Part shown: piece after piece, positions 46,750-62,873 of the stretch
How positions within the stretch are numbered: the stretch's first letter is position 1
How the letters are laid out: each line of letters begins with the position of its first letter
Origin: Periplaneta americana
Lineage: Eukaryota > Arthropoda > Insecta > Blattodea > Blattidae
DNA: 64,000 nt
Reading direction: 5' to 3'
NCBI RefSeq assembly: GCF_040183065.1
Contig: NC_091121.1
Location: 66,872,787-66,936,786, forward strand
Made by a program: the position numbers and the translations under genes
Notes under the pieces: generated by a model
Seen by the model: only the letters and a program-made list of their open reading frames with translations
Database searches by the model: none
What the model was told of the DNA's origin: nothing

Positions 46750-47394
46750 CCACAGCCATCGTGATCTAATACCGGCCGTAAGGCAGACCATAACTCGCTT
46801 AACCCGATCACGAAGGGCGGCGTTTCAACCATATAAATTAGTTGGAATGCATAAACAGTAACATATGTTTCTCTAAAATGTAGTGTAATTACATTAATAA
46901 AATTTAAAACAATGATTATGAGACACTTCAGACATAATTCACTTGCTAGTTAAGGTGTAATATTATTTATGGTGTGAAAATTACGTTGTTCGTACGTGTA
47001 ATACCTGCCTTTATTTCGATTAAATATTTCGAAATTCTTGTACATTCATTTATGCACGAGTCAATAATTTTCAGTTGCACCGCACGGATATTTAGATATA
47101 TTGAAATTATAGGTTATGTTTACTGTACCAGTTGCCCCTTTCTGTCTAAATTTAGTGATCTCCAATGCCTTGCCATTCATATGAAAATTATAGGTTATGT
47201 TTACTATATTTAACTTATATTCCTACATTCGCAATTATAAATAATAATTAAGCATAATGTCATGTATGATACCCCGGACATTCAATTTGTCTGTATTTTA
47301 ATACTAAAATTGAGTACTGAATTACTGTATTTATCTGCTACTTAAGAGACGAAGTAACACAATTGAACGTACACTAATTTCATAGGAGTGGTAT

Positions 47395-48661
47395 CACAGT
47401 CTACTATATACAGTCGCGAAGCTCAATATGTAGTAAAAATGCAAACATGGATAGTTGCCCACCACTAGGATCGCTACTATCGCCTCATCATCGCAGATCT
47501 CTCTCCTAGCAGACGACAAAATATGTTACACTTTCGTTGTCGTGTTCTTTTGGAAAAATTAACACCTTCCTTCCATTATTGAAATAATAAATGCATAAAG
47601 TTAATTTATTATTTTAATGAAGTATATTAAATTCCACCATAAACTCGAAGATACCTGCAAGAAATAAGTTAATATAATTTTTGTTTGTGCAAAACGAACT
47701 GAAATTTACTATAATCGCTTCACTCATTCAAGATCATAGCGATAATTAACTATGAAACCAATAAATATTAATTTGCATTTCCCTTTACAACAATAATAAT
47801 GGAAATATGAATTAATGGAATAATTTAAATGTACCGGTACTTGTAGTGTAGGCTTACGTAGTTAACAAAGTGGGATGAGGTTAAGCAATAATAATCACAC
47901 CAGAATTGGAAATAAAACGTGATCAATAAATTTTATTGTAACAGACTTTTTCTACGTCTCTAGTAAAGCAACAAATAAAAATAACAACAAAATTAACAGC
48001 TATAATTAAAAACATATCAAAAAAAGTAGGCCTAATCAATAATAATCCCACCAGAATTGAAAATAAAACGTGATCAATAAATTTCATTAAAACAAACTTA
48101 ATTTTTTTCTACGTCTTTAGTGAAATAACACATAAAAATAATAACAAAATTAATAGCTCTGGAAATTTAGCAGCCTAAGCGACAGAACTTTAACCGGTAT
48201 CTAATGTCCTTTCGGTTAGACTGAAACATTTCATTGTGAAATTTAAGGATATAATGTATTCTAACAGTCACAAAGAACTTCAAATTAACAGTTTTGTTTT
48301 TGCACAGCATTCTTGTAGAAACCCAGGTACCTTTCTGAATCTTTCGGAAATCGGAAAAAGGATAACTCTGGCCTCTTTCTCGTACTGTTGCTACAATTTA
48401 TAGCACTACAAACGTCTCCTCCTTGTCCCATATTATTATTCCAATTATTATATTTTAGCCATTAACATTTTCATTATAACAGTAACGAACATTTCACAAG
48501 CATCAATGTGAAATACGAGCTAGCACTCGATAGAAATACGACACAGTCGAAAGTCGACCATGGACAGTCTATTGTTTCTAGTTGCTAACCGCTTGGAGCG
48601 CTTTGTCACGAGATTTGCAAAAACACATCTCAAGCTTCGCGACTGTATATAGTAGACTGTG
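47395..48661. mobile_element. CACAGTC-family element, 1.27 kb
   Basis: Ends CACAGTCTACTATATACAGT CGCGAAGC (first 20 bases joined without the gap) and GCTTCGCGACTGTATATAGT followed by AGACTGTG. Flanks GTGGTAT and GTGTAAG resemble a degraded duplication. Noncoding. It contains a ~147-bp tandem duplication at 47884-48162. Confidence 0.8.
47884..48162. repeat. ~147-bp tandem duplication
   Basis: The series CACCAGAATTGGAAATAAAA, CGTGATCAATAAATTTTATT, TTCTACGTCTCTAGT and AACAAAATTAACAGCT is repeated in the same order with about 10-15% differences. Confidence 0.8.
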
Positions 48662-49818
48662 GTGTAAGTGTGGCGTCTTTAGTTATTAATTCTATGAATA
48701 GATGGCGAAGATACAAGTCAGTGTTGCCAATTGTACACAAATATACTTGCTGAAAACGACAGAATGCTTAGCAGGAAACCACTGATAATGGCAATTAAGA
48801 GAATAATTTATGCTTATACCCGTTTTTTAAAGATGGAACATGACAGTTGTGCGGCCGAGCTTGGAACTATAGCGCTATGTTGCCAATATGGACTACCGCA
48901 GTCAGCTGATGGGATTGACGTCAGTGGCGGCTCCTGCGTATTTCTTAAGAGGAGGAAAGAAGGAACAGCACAGTCTAATAGATACAGTCACGCAACTCAT
49001 ACGTATAAAATATGCCAACATTTGACAGCTGGCGCGACAGTAGCCCTCTAGCGGCAGGCAAGTTAAAAGTGTGCACACTACATATGATAACACATCAGAA
49101 AACGGGTTTTGCGTAATTTAATTTTTTTTAATGCTATACAATAAGTGTATATGGTTCTTACTAATTCTACTTTAGAATCCTGGAAGAATTTCACACGCAG
49201 TTAATCTACAAGTTTCAGAAGCTGGGAATAAACGTAATTCTTTCTGCTCCTTACAACTGAATCATGGCCCTGATCACGTACCATGGTTTGAAATAATATA
49301 ATTGTTTGTACGTGGACGGTTAATTCAATTCATTCCTAAATATATTTATAAACCATTGGAACTCTATATTTCCTGTGAGAAGAGTCAAAATTGTAGGGCA
49401 GATCTCGTAAGGTACATCCTCTCCCTATTTCCTGAGAAATTAACTATTTTCCATACCGCAAATTGGGGTAAACTCGGCCGCTGAGGTAAACTTAAAAATA
49501 AAAAAGGGGAAGATTTAAACCTTAATTTGACAGACATTGATTTATGAAGTTCATTATTTTTCAATTTTTTTTTATTATTATTTTGAGTCGCTAATAGTGT
49601 TGATATTATGGTTTAAATTTTTATGCAAAGTTTACCGCATTTTACATTACATTTCCAGTTTTCACACATAAGCTTAATTTTAACTTACCCTACCTATATA
49701 TTACGTAATTTACATGCACTTACTGTTATTATGACGTAGGTGAGAACAAATGAATACACAACTTTGTTGAAAAAATTGTACCTTCAATTAACTCAGAAAA
49801 TGTAGGCCTAATTTTATT

Positions 49819-50041
49819 TTCAGAGCAGAAGTGGTGTAAGTCAAAAATAGGTAATGAGGGTTAAAGTAAACATTCTGTAAAATACAACGCAAAGTAGCAG
49901 TTAATATTGAATTTATTTAAACTATTAGTAGTCAGTGAATAGCACGAAGGATATATTAATTGCTACTTTGCGCTGTATTTTACAGAATTTTTACTTTAAA
50001 CCTCATTACCTAATTTTGACTTATACCACTTCTGCTCTGAA
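49819..50041. mobile_element. Palindromic MITE, 223 bp
   Basis: Arms TTCAGAGCAGAAGTGGTGTA and TATACCACTTCTGCTCTGAA, pairing for about 90 bp each (through GGTAATGAGGGTTAAAGTAA and GTAAAATACAACGCAAAGTA) around a short centre. No coding sequence. Confidence 0.85.
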
Positions 50042-50584
50042 CGGCTCAAATAATCACTGGTAATGTAAAATCAACACCAATAACAGTCATGCAAATTATT
50101 ACAGAAAAGATTGCTTTATATATTAAATTTAAAAAGGCTCTTTTATTTCTTGAGAACTTAATACGTCTGCCACATGAATCTACACCAACACATCAGAAAT
50201 TTATCGACACAGACTGGATTTATTCAAGAAGTGAATATTTTGCAAAAGGATTATAATACGCCATGAATTCTTGAAATATTAACACCATAATCCCTACTTG
50301 AATGCAATACAACATTCAACTTTTGAAAAATATAAAGAAAAAAAAAACACGATTACAAAAATTATGGAATTACTTGCATTAAAAACTGTTAGATACATTA
50401 TCCAAAAACGGAATGGTTACACATTTACACATGATCTCTGCAAAACAATAATATACTGTAACAGGTATTTACTTTTTTATTTAAACTATCCTTCCTGACA
50501 TACAAATAGGTAACTGATAACCAGGGAACGGATTTATATGGACTAAAAATATATGAAATATGTAAATATATATGTAGTTATTTT

Positions 50585-50640
50585 TACCAAAATATGGAAT
50601 TAAATATGGATTTTTACCAAAATATGGAATTAAATATGGA
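50585..50640. repeat. 30-bp tandem repeat at the hAT transposase 3' side
   Basis: TTTTTACCAAAATATGGAAT TAAATATGG (20 + 9 bases) occurs twice in tandem. ATATGGAAA-type motifs are also dense at the other side of the gene (52530-52620), suggesting subterminal transposase-binding repeats. Confidence 0.75.
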
Positions 50641-50758
50641 CTTAAAATTATAAAAAAATGACTATGTACGTTAAATATTGGTACATTTTAATCAAACTAA
50701 ACAAAAAATATAATGGACGTACCATATCTTCCAATGTAGTTTCAACAAAACACAATTT

Positions 50759-52351
<1,593 letters not shown>

Positions 52352-54080
52352 TTAATACAGTTTTGTAACTTACTTTCCCATTGTTGATAGGACTGCTAAT
52401 TTTCAAATAACTCTGATGTTAAAGGGATTACTGAACATGTGTTTAAATCTCTATTGTTGAAATGTATTTTTAAAAGTTAATGGAATTTTGTTTTGTTTTA
52501 TTGTTAAACCTAATATAATATGGACTGTTTTATATGAAATATGGAAAATATATGGAAATTAACGAAAATATGTACTAAACTCTAAAATATGGAAAAATAT
52601 GGAAAATAAAAGTAGGATTTTTCAACCCTACACATTGTGAAACATAAAGATAATGCAAAATATAAATTATATTAGCTTTATAAGTAAATATGTATTTACA
52701 TATAAATCCTTTCCCTGCTGATAACTAATAAATGTTTTATAGAACACAATACGTAGGGTACCTACAGCGTGGATTATAGGTTATGACTGAGTTATGATTT
52801 TCTCTTGGTCTTTAGGGAATCTGAAGAACGACAAATTCGGAGATTTAAACTTGTTGTTACTGGAATTTTCGTCATTGCACACATTGCCTTTATTCCGACG
52901 CATGATTAAAACGTTATTATAACATCTCGCATAACTTTAAAGCACGTGCTGGCTGTATCAACCCTATGACCAGTGCCTTGCCTGCCGCTTGAGCGCTAGT
53001 GTCGTGAATGTTGGCAAAAAAAGTGTTGAAGTTGCGCGACTGTATATATTAGACTGTGCTACAGCATCACATGTGTTGGAAGTGACTATAGCAACTAACA
53101 CGTAATCGGAACCACGGAAATGCAATGGGAAATAATCTGAGGAAAGCGAGAACGCTGCACCCACCCACGTGGTCTCTGTTGCCACATTCACATTTTAAAA
53201 GTTCAGTTATCACATGCTTTTGAAGAATATCAGTTCTTGTAAAGTCATACTACTATTATTGTTCAAAGTTGCCGGTGCCCAATTTTTTATGTTAAAAATA
53301 ATGTAGTTTGGAGTACCTACTTTCAATTTCAAATATATTTGTACAAAACTGACAACTTGGCTGTTGCCCTGTCTAGTACACAATGAACGGAAGTGAATTT
53401 CAGGGGCCAAAAAGATCTGCGATACTAACGTAAAACTATTTCCTCTTTGTTTTATATAAACACGACTTTAACTTTCAAATATCCTTGAAAGTTTCAAACC
53501 ATGAATAGTAGCCTATATAAAGTGCAATGAATAAAATTTTTGATTTATAATTTAAAAAAAAGTTTATATGGTGTCTTTCATAGCGTTGCGTTAAAACTGT
53601 TTTATTTGCCTCCTTCCAGTTGTGTTGTAGTCTGGTTGAATGCAAGATCGTTAGATGGCAGCGGTAGCGAGCTTGCTGCACGACCAGTCGGTTTCTATTT
53701 CCCGCCCATGCGCTGATTCAGAGGAGGATCTCCTCCCTCTCCGTTCATTTACTCGCTTTAAAACTCTGCTTCTTTCTCTGGCCGCTAGTGCGCTGTTGTC
53801 TATGTGCGTTAACTGCAGTAAAGGAGGAATGGATTGGCTTTCCTCCACACAAATAATCTCGCATCTCGCATCTTTCTCACAGTTTTCTAGCAGCACATGA
53901 GCGCGCATCGTTTAAAACTCGATCAACCGAGTTTTTCTTATAGCTGTGAACTTAAAAATTATCGAATCTTCCTTGAATTTCAAGGCAAATATTTTATTTG
54001 GTATTTACTTTCAAAAGAAGAAAAATGTGAGGAGGACGTTCCTCCCTTTCCTCCCCCAAGGAACCGCCACTGATTGACGT

Positions 54081-55140
54081 CGATGGCCGACGTTAAAATA
54101 TTTGACAATTTACGAAACGTATCAATGCTAACATTGTGTGCGTAATAAATGTCACCATGAGAGCGATTGAGCACTCACCACGTGGGAACTGTAACTTTGG
54201 CAACTGAATCATTGTTACCATACCAACAGGTCTATCACGCTATGACATTCAGTTGTTTTTCCTTCGCAGCGCTAATGGCATGTCCCATAAAAAAGGTATA
54301 GTCGCCGATTTGCGAGTTGCATGTAGCCTGAAGCAAGAGGACTAGATAGCCCTCTTGGCCTGAAGTCACCTTAAAAACTAATAATAATCAGTCAGGGTTC
54401 CCAAATTTTGACTAAAAGACCCTAAAATGCCTATTTTTCCCTAGATTCCAATTTTAAAAAATCCCTAATTTCAAAATATAATTTCATCTTAAGATTAAAA
54501 AGTACTCTTTATTAATATACTGAGTAACTTATAATAACAAATAGAACACAATTAACCGGCCAATATAAGTATTTAATATATTTTTGCACTCATTAGCTCT
54601 CGCAAGGTCTATCAACAAGGGGAACTTCCAAGTTTTTATTTTTATGAATACTCCTAATCTCCTCTCCTCACTATACATTTTTAGAATGATGAAACATTAA
54701 TATCTTCTCATACAAAGAAAACTTTTCATATTAAGTTTTAAAGGGAAAATCAATTTATTTGTCACCAGTTGACAAACTGAAATTTTTTTTCGTGTATCTG
54801 GTGTGTAAATGGGTGGGTTTTCCACTGAATCAGTGGAAAAATCAGTTTCTGTCTCGTCACATATTTTCCTAGATACACAGCACTAACACAAAGACAGTAA
54901 TACGATATTGGTAAATCTGGGCCATTTTAAATTCAAGCATAATATAGCACTTAGAACCCCACCAAAGTTTTCTTGACAACATAAAAAACTCTTATAAACC
55001 AACAAAGCACGTTTCAGCAAGCATTAGATTACAGGGCTGACGTCGCTAGCTGAGTAGCCTCTAGCAGGCAATCCCAGTACACTTTTCGCACAACTAAATA
55101 TCTTTGCCATATAGTGACTCTCTTGAAAACTTCTTTCATC
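54081..55140. other. DNA without recognised features
   Basis: AT-rich sequence between the hAT nest and the Jockey-like element. No exon or repeat recognised. Confidence 0.4.
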
Positions 55141-57385
55141 ATATAATGTGTGTATGTATGTATTTATTAACACTACAATTGGGTATACACCAGGTGGCAG
55201 TGATATATAATATACAATAATACCATTACAGTTATACAATAATTACAGCAATAAAAGAAAAAGAAACAAATAAAATAAAAAAAATAAAATAAACCTAAAT
55301 TTTATTTCTAACTATAAATAAATAGGTACAATAAACCTAGGACTATAAATAAAAACTGTTCTATAATAACGCCTACAATAAGCAAAAGTAAACCTAACTT
55401 ATAAGTACTTCTATTTCACCCAACTATTACCAATTTAAGTAATTACATATCTCCTTAATTAATTACAAATCAACTTAGTTAATTACATATCACCTTAATT
55501 TATTTACATATCAACTAAATTACATATCTTAATTAATTACATATCACCTTATTTAATTACATGACACAACTTAGATAATTACCCTGCTCTACAATTACAT
55601 TTTCAGTCTAATCTTCTCAACCTTTCCTTAAATGTATTGATTATGAGAGGACCACCCTGAAAGACTGCCACAGGTAAGCTGTTCCAATCTACTATTGTGT
55701 GGTTATAACAAAGGAAAATTTTGCCACGTCCGTTCTTTGTTTTCTACATTTAAACTTCCTAATGTGATCTGCCCTGCCTAAGTATGATGGTGTTGCTAAT
55801 CTAGCATTGATGTCGGTCCATGCTTTGTGTCCCATTTGTGCCTTCAACAATGCGGTGAGTCTGGTTTTTCGTCGCCTTGATTTGAGATTCCCACCCTAAG
55901 TCTTTTACTATCTCTTCATCATGTCCCTTTCCCATTTTGACATATTTTGCTGCCTTGTGTTGGACCTTTTCTATTGAATCGATTTGGTTTTGTCAGCACG
56001 GATCCCAACCTGCTCCATATTCCATAATTGGGCGAACAAGGGTTTTGTACGCTAATTCTTTTGATCTTCGGTTAGATTTCTTCAGAATACGCATAGAGAA
56101 ATTTAGTGCTTTCCAGGCTTTCCTTGTGGTATTAGTGACTTGTTCCTCCCAACCCAGTTTGTTACTTAAATATATATCTAGGTATTTACAAGTGTTCACT
56201 TGTGGCACCGATGTACCATTCAGCTGATATCTGAGACAAATTTCTTTATGCGTTCTACAGAAGGATATTGACTTACTTTTACTGACATTGACTTTCATTT
56301 TATTTTCTGCCGTCCAGGTTTCAATAATGTTAAGACCGTTTTGTAAGGCGGCGATGTCGGATTCGTCATTAATTTGTCTATATATTATACAGTCGTCCGC
56401 AAATAATCTTACCTGAGACGTAGTATTTCTATTTATATCGTTTATATATATAAGAAACAACAGAGGTGCAAGAACCGCCCCTTGAGGCACGCCTGATGTT
56501 ACATTTCCTAGTTCCGATATTTCTTTTCCTAGTCTGACCTTTTGGGTCCTGTTCTCTAAGAATTTATTTATCCATCTTACTACTCGATTATCTATTGGAA
56601 GCCTGCTTAGTTTCCCTAAAAGTTTTTCGTGAGGCACTAAGTCGAAAGCTTTAGAGAAATCAATCACAATTCCATCTATTCTTCCCCTTCCCTCGTTATT
56701 TTCGAAAATGTTGCGAATATATTGTGTTAGTAGATGTTCCATTATTTTGCAGATAACTGATGTGATACTGACAGGTCTGTAATTGTTCACGTCGCATTTG
56801 TCTCCTGCTTTATATATGGGGATTATGATAGCCGATTTCCAGTCGTCTGGGATACTACAATTATTTATTGATATATTAAAAATTCGCATCGAGTATGGGA
56901 TCATGGCTTCACCTCCTAACTTTATAATTTCTGTGGGAATATCGTCTGCCATTTTCGTCTTTTTATTCTGTTCCAAACATCTTTAGCCGTTATTTCGAAC
57001 ATCTCTGTGCATTCACTTTCATCGACTGTAATCTCTCTCTCCTTTTTATTGAAAATAGATATAAATTTTGAGTTTAGTAAATCTGATTTTTGTTTGTCCC
57101 CTGTAATTATTTGTTCATTAGTGTCTCTCAAAACTGGTACTGATTCCCGATTTTCCCCTTCTCCTGCATGTAATTATAAAACCTACCCCAGTTATTTTCG
57201 CCTTCTTTCAATAAATTCTGCAGGTAGTTCTCTTCTGCCCTTTTCTTTTCCCTTTCTAATTGTTTCGTAAGGTCCTTGAAATTTTTGGAGCTCACATTTC
57301 TTTTGCTGTATGCTCGCCTAGCCTTTTTCTTAAGTTTTCTGACATATTTTATATAATACATCCAAATACAGAGTTTAAGCATCAT
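55141..57385 (-). mobile_element. Decayed Jockey-like non-LTR retrotransposon
   Basis: Minus-strand element: coding remnant at 57385-55620, then an AT-rich 3' region to about 55141. That region includes ATTAATTACATATCACCTT-type short tandem units (55430-55575) and an A-rich segment near 55250-55330. 5'-truncated; no endonuclease domain in view. CATCATA occurs near both edges (about 55135 and 57379), a weak candidate target duplication. Confidence 0.75.
55620..57385 (-). pseudogene. Jockey/CR1-type reverse transcriptase pseudogene
   Basis: Minus strand. Linker region: LKKKARRAYSKRNVSSKNFK and EENYLQNLLKEGENNWGRFY (57385-57128). Then in shifted frames FISIFNKKE and the RT core (56976-55993): DDIPTEIIKLGGEAM, NNYRPVSITSVICKIMEHLL, GIVIDFSKAFDLVPHEKLL, VTSGVPQGAVLAPLLFLIYI, QVRLFADDCIIYRQ (catalytic FADD) and LVRPIMEYGAGWDPC. 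A stop (TGG to TGA-type) follows WDPC, and DSIEKVQHKAAKYVKMGKGH is readable after it. About 30 residues between NIFENNE and GRIDG are deleted, removing the QHGFR motif. At least two frameshifts in the linker. Dead. Confidence 0.88.
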
Positions 57386-58707
57386 AATTATGATTTATTA
57401 TACACTATCCCTGAAAAAATGACATTAACAATGTAAAGATATTTAAAAAATCCATATAAAATACCTCAAAACCTTTACGTGATACAGCAATTCTGAAGGT
57501 CGTTTCGGATTCTACAACCAAAAATTGATATGAATTGATTTATTACACGCCAGATGCAAAATGGCTGTTAACCAATGTCTTTTTCTGCTATACTTTTCAT
57601 GTGTTTGGGCATTTTTTTCAATATTCTCAATAAATAAAAGTTATTGATCTATTTAAAAAAAAAGTATCTGTGTGCCAAAATAAATTTAAATTATGTTATG
57701 AATTATTATATTTTCATCCACACATTTTGATATAAAAAGGAATCAATTGTAGGGTTGAAAGAAAAGAATAACATATTGAACAACATTTTTCAAACATTTT
57801 TAATCAGATAATGTTTGTAAAATTTTACTTACATTTGGATAAAATGGAATGCCTTTGTTATCACATGCAATTAAATTGATACAATATAATTTCCATCAAC
57901 TATTATCTGTTAATATAATAGTTCAAGATAATACAATAATTGTTCCCTGGTGAAGCTTGTATGAATTTGTCAAAACTGAATATTTTTTCATGTGTTGATT
58001 AAAACTCTAATTTTTTGAAACCATTTAGTCAAATAAGAACATTATAACTGATATCGAATGACTTATAATCTGAATTGATACAAGTATTTTGATCAACTAT
58101 TACTCGTTTTAATGATACTAGGCCTATATTAGTTCAGTACAATACAATGTTTCCTGGTAAAGTTTGTATGAATTTGTGGAAACTGAATAATTTGTAATAT
58201 GTTGATTAGAATTCTAACTTTATGAAATTTTTTAGTCAGATCAGAACATTATAGCTGATATCGAATTATGAGTTTTTAGGCTTTCACGGTGACTGTGATC
58301 AGAATTACTTAAATGTAAATTTTTCCTAAATACTCTGTACATTATGAATGTTACAGAAAGAAGAGTAATAATTAATTGTTTCAATAATCAGACACTGCAT
58401 AATATGAATATGCAATATATCAATTTTTGTCAATTTTTAAAAAATATGATCACAATAGAATAAAGGCATTTCATTGGTATATGCTCGAAATGCTTCAGTT
58501 TTCAATGATTCTTAATTAGCATTCAAAGGCTTTCTTGTGATAGCACACATTTTTATTTTGTATCTCAATAACGTTTCTTAATATTAAGCTCAAATATTTA
58601 CTAGTATGACAAAGTGTATAAAAATGACATCAAAATCCTTGTTTCTTCCTACATTTTGTACAAAATATTATAAAATTCTAAACTAAAGCCATTCACTAAC
58701 ATTATCA
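57386..58707. other. DNA without recognised features
   Basis: AT-rich. A diverged repeat pair (GTTTGTATGAATTTGTGG near 58159 and GCTTGTATGAATTTGTCA near 57954, with the following ~150 bp) indicates an old ~205-bp tandem duplication at about 57880-58270. Confidence 0.45.
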
Positions 58708-58959
58708 AGAGTGCACCCAGGATTTGGTTTTGGGGGGAGGTTCAGATAATATACTGTACTTGTAATTTTAGTTGCCTTCAGAGCACATAATGTATTAATG
58801 TATAGCTAAATTAACTTAAATATTAATTTCATTTGTTACAAATAGTTTCAAAGAAAGGATCTTGCATTTACAAACACAAATATACTGTGGAATATCCAAA
58901 ACCAAGTTACAGAATCTCTTGACTTTTAAACATATCATTTGACGCTATTGTTGGGAATA

Positions 58960-58996
<37 letters not shown>

Positions 58997-59831
58997 GTAT
59001 TTAAAAGTAGTAAATGTTGTATATGTAATCAGTTTTTATAACTTAAAAATTGTCGTTGCATGAAATTCTCGTACATTTGGCGCATGTCACAACCCTGCTT
59101 TCATACTTCGTACAAACCATCGAATTTCATGCGAGTCTATAATTAAAAGAAAAATAGTTTGAGGTGTGAACAGTGCAAGATGTTTCTCAGTTATTTCAGA
59201 TAAGACTAGTGATATGTCTTCTGTTGCATAATTTTCTCGTTTTGTGTGCTACATAAACGATTATGGCTTGAAAGGGTACTAAAATTTATGCCTCTAGAGA
59301 ATGTAAAAGGTGAAAGTTTAGCACGAACAACTGGATGGGCTAAAAGAGTGTAATATTAACACATACCTATCTAAGAGGTTAAGGGTACAATGGGGCCGCT
59401 GCCACGAATGGTCTAACTATTTGTCTCGCACCTGCGCTCACTATGGCATGTTCTCGTGCTACCAACAGGAGCATTGCAAGTGCTTTCAGTCATAATACAT
59501 ATATATGACTGCCAAGACTGCTAAATTATAAAAATCACTAAGGCATCACTAAAATCACCTGCAGAAATAAAAGTATGGAAACTTTTTTTTTCTTCTCTTG
59601 AATGGAGGGAGGCCCCGAAGGCTTACACTGCAGCTTGAGGCTTATTGTGCTTACCACTCCTATTCTTGTGAATGATTGGGTAGTTGATCTGCCGCACTCT
59701 TGTACAAGTACAGCACGCAGCTTGAGAATGAAAAATTCTTTCCATTTTACTGCAAATACACAATAAAAATCTGGGTCTGGGGGGGGGGGGGTCTTGAGCC
59801 TCCTTAGCTCCCCATCATGGGTGCGCCACTG
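58708..59831. mobile_element. Degenerate hAT-like shell
   Basis: Right end GGGTGCGCCACTG mirrors a mutated left end AGAGTGCACCC; GA-rich subterminal runs (GGGGGGAGG, G13) lie inside both ends. No clear duplication and no transposase. It carries an (ATT)n run at about 58961-58996. Confidence 0.45.
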
Positions 59832-60506
59832 AACACTACTGAAGACTTACACTATACTAAACTGTCATGTATTGCAGCACTAAGTAATGCACAACTCTGC
59901 ATCAGGGATTTAAATTTATTACTTTTTTTTCTTTTCATAATTGGCAAGAGACAAAATATATTACTTCTTTATGCGTAACATTTTCGTATAAAAATTAAAA
60001 TTACTTAAATTTTTCAACAATCACTCTGCGTCATATAACACGAACTGATTAAAGTATAGATAATATTCTAAAAATGAAACAAATGCCACATGTTTCTTAA
60101 AAAATACACAATGAGTGTATCATCACAAATTGACATTACTTCAGGCATAGATTCAAATCTAAAGAGAATTTTAAAGAAAGCTGATATTTAAATTTGCCTG
60201 AATGTGCTTTGTTTCCAATTCACAATCATTTTTGTGACCAAGAAATTTATTTCGTACAGCTAGAATAATTGTTCCATTTAAACAATCATAGACAATGCTT
60301 GATTTCTCAAGAAGGGCATTTATTAGGGTGACTAGATTGTATTGTTTTGATCTTACAGGAGACATCGTCCAGAAATCTAGATTTATCACAACAGTTTCCA
60401 CCAACATATTTATATAAGTACATAAATCTACATACTTAGACTTCAACAAACAAAATTTGATAACACAATCCCATGGGAAAAAAGGAACTCTCTGCATCAA
60501 AATACA

Positions 60507-60761
60507 CAGTTAATTCCCGATTTACCACGAAAATCGTCTGTAGCTGCATTTCGATTGGCAACAGGCCATGATTGTTTGGCCAAACACCTGCATAGAATTG
60601 GAATATATCAGTCCCCTAACTGTCCATTGTGCAACTCAAACCAAGAAATGGATTCGGAACACCTCAAAATCTGTGCTTCAGTGGCTGGTCATGATAATAT
60701 CTTTGAAAAATATTGGAGTGCAAGAGGTCAAATGACTTTATTGTCAAACGTCTGGCATTAG
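60507..60761 (+). pseudogene. Non-LTR retroelement C-terminal zinc-knuckle fragment
   Basis: Plus strand reads LPRKSSVAAFRLATGHDCLA, KHLHRIGIYQSPNCPLCNSN and QEMDSEHLKICASVAG, ending LLSNVWH and a stop at 60761. The RLATGHDCL-HL-RIGIY-CPLC-----EHL pattern is the C-terminal RNase H tail/zinc-knuckle of Jockey- or I-type retroelement pols. Only ~85 codons remain, uninterrupted. The left edge joins unrelated DNA, so it is a 5'-truncated insertion. Confidence 0.75.
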
Positions 60762-61594
60762 GAAAAAACAACATATAAGTAAAATGTTAATGCAACAAAA
60801 ATAAACGTGAAGAGATAAAAACTGAAATGTTTATTCTCTGGAAACATTAACTGAAAATGAGAGAATGTATCCGGAATAGTGGATGTTTAGTCACCCTAGA
60901 TTTGATTATAGTTATTAAACTAGAAGGTATATTAGCATTATTTATTTTTCTTCGTTCTTTGGATAATGTAATGACACTAATGACATTATACTTGGAAGTT
61001 AATAATATTACAAATGTTTACTTCAATTGAGATATGGCAAACGCATAAGTATATTGTATGTATGGACTTGAGCCATGTAAAGTAATAATTAGAACAAGAT
61101 TTTTGTATACATGAAAATTGCCTAATCTTTGTCTATGTAACAAGCAAAACCCCTCCAACATATAAACACAAGCGATTTTATTTTTAAATGAATTACTTAA
61201 AAATTATTCATCTGCATGGTTACCTAGCACTGATATGATTGGTAATAGCAGCGAGCATTATTTGCCCTGAGATTATCTAACATTTGCCTTACAGTTGAGG
61301 AAAAACTCCAAACAGGCAATCAGCTCAAGTTGAATTCGAAATCATGCTCAAATGTAGTTCTGGAAAAGAGTCTCAATCACTTCCCTTACATTACGTTGGT
61401 GACTTGTGATGATTCTTCATTGCACACCAATTATAACATTGAAATACATACATTGTCAACGTACTGTGCAGGACTGTCAGTTAACCTATTAGACATCTAC
61501 ATCTTTGAGAGAGTGAGAAGTTATAGGATGGGATGTTTTATTCAGCTGATCCAAACCATTAAGGCATACAGGAACAATTGGAGACAACACGTAA

Positions 61595-62391
61595 CAGTGG
61601 CATACACAGAATTTTGTCGGGGGAGGGGAGGGGTCAATATTAAAATTTTTTACAATTTACATAGTCGATATTTAAAAAGTTGTGTATTATTATTATTATT
61701 ATTAGCTGAGTTTTCACAGGGGGATGTGAAACTAGTTCCAGGAAGAACATTCGCAACAAAATCGTCACGTTGCAGCTGCGAAGAAACATTTGCCAATGTG
61801 AAATTTTTGCTAACCTTACGAGAATTACTACGCGACTTTTCGCTAACAAATTAAAAAATTGAGCTTTGCGTTCACTTAGACATATCAAAGGATCTGGAAC
61901 GATAATATGAATTGTCAAATGCACAAAACATTAAACGAACATTTCACAATAAAGTCAGAACTCAAACCAAACTAGCGAACGGATGAATACCATTCTTAAA
62001 ATGAGTTTAAAATCGGCAATACACAATATTTAACAACTGCAGTGCAGAACTGTCAAAACAACCTTTTCAATATGTTTCATGAGTTAAATTTCAAATTGCG
62101 TCAGCTTCATCTTATTAAAAAGTCGGTGCCAGGTGATAGGTCTCTCTATAATAAAGACAGCATTGTTATAATTCGAACGTGCCACAGCACCAAGCACAAA
62201 GATTATACAGAAGTAGGAGTAGGAGGACTATGCCTTATGTCGATGTAGATTTTGCTATTCTGACAGTGAAAAATTAGAGAAGAGGAAACAATTATGGATA
62301 AAAAAACTTAAATCGAAATATGTCATTTTTTCAAAACGTTTGAGGGGTGGGGGAGGTTCAAACTCAGTAACCCCTCTTGCATACGTCCATG
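61595..62391. mobile_element. Degenerate hAT-like shell
   Basis: Left CAGTGGCATACACAGAATTT with GGGGGAGGGGAGGG; right CCTCTTGCATACGTCCATG preceded by GGGGTGGGGGAGG. The ends are inverted with several mismatches; no duplication. Holds a (TTA)n run at about 61685-61705 and no coding sequence. Confidence 0.45.
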
Positions 62392-62873
62392 ATATGTAGA
62401 CAGAATGACCAATGACAAAATACCTAAAATACTAACCCAATAGCAGAACAGGCCTAAGCAGACCTATGAAGAGATGGTCTGAACAATATGGAACCAGATT
62501 AAAAGTAGTCCAAAGCATGAAGAAGTAAAGAAATTGTTACTTGGACACAGAAATCGCTGCAGCTTGAAACAGACAAAAAGGACCTTATGTACACATGTAT
62601 ACATAAATTTTGTTCTTTTTAAATGGTTTACAGATTTTTAATCCTGAAATAGTTTCTGTATGTTATGGTATAACTCTATGTAACATTCAGGAAAGTAATA
62701 ATTATTTTCCACGTGTGCTTAAAGGAAGAATAAATACAGAAGTTTGAGCAATGAGAATATCACATTACACATACAAATCTTCACCAAAGTCAAATTAGAA
62801 AATATCATACATAGCTGAACACTGCAGTGGAATCTTTTGTTAACACCAGTTCATATAATTATTAATAATGACT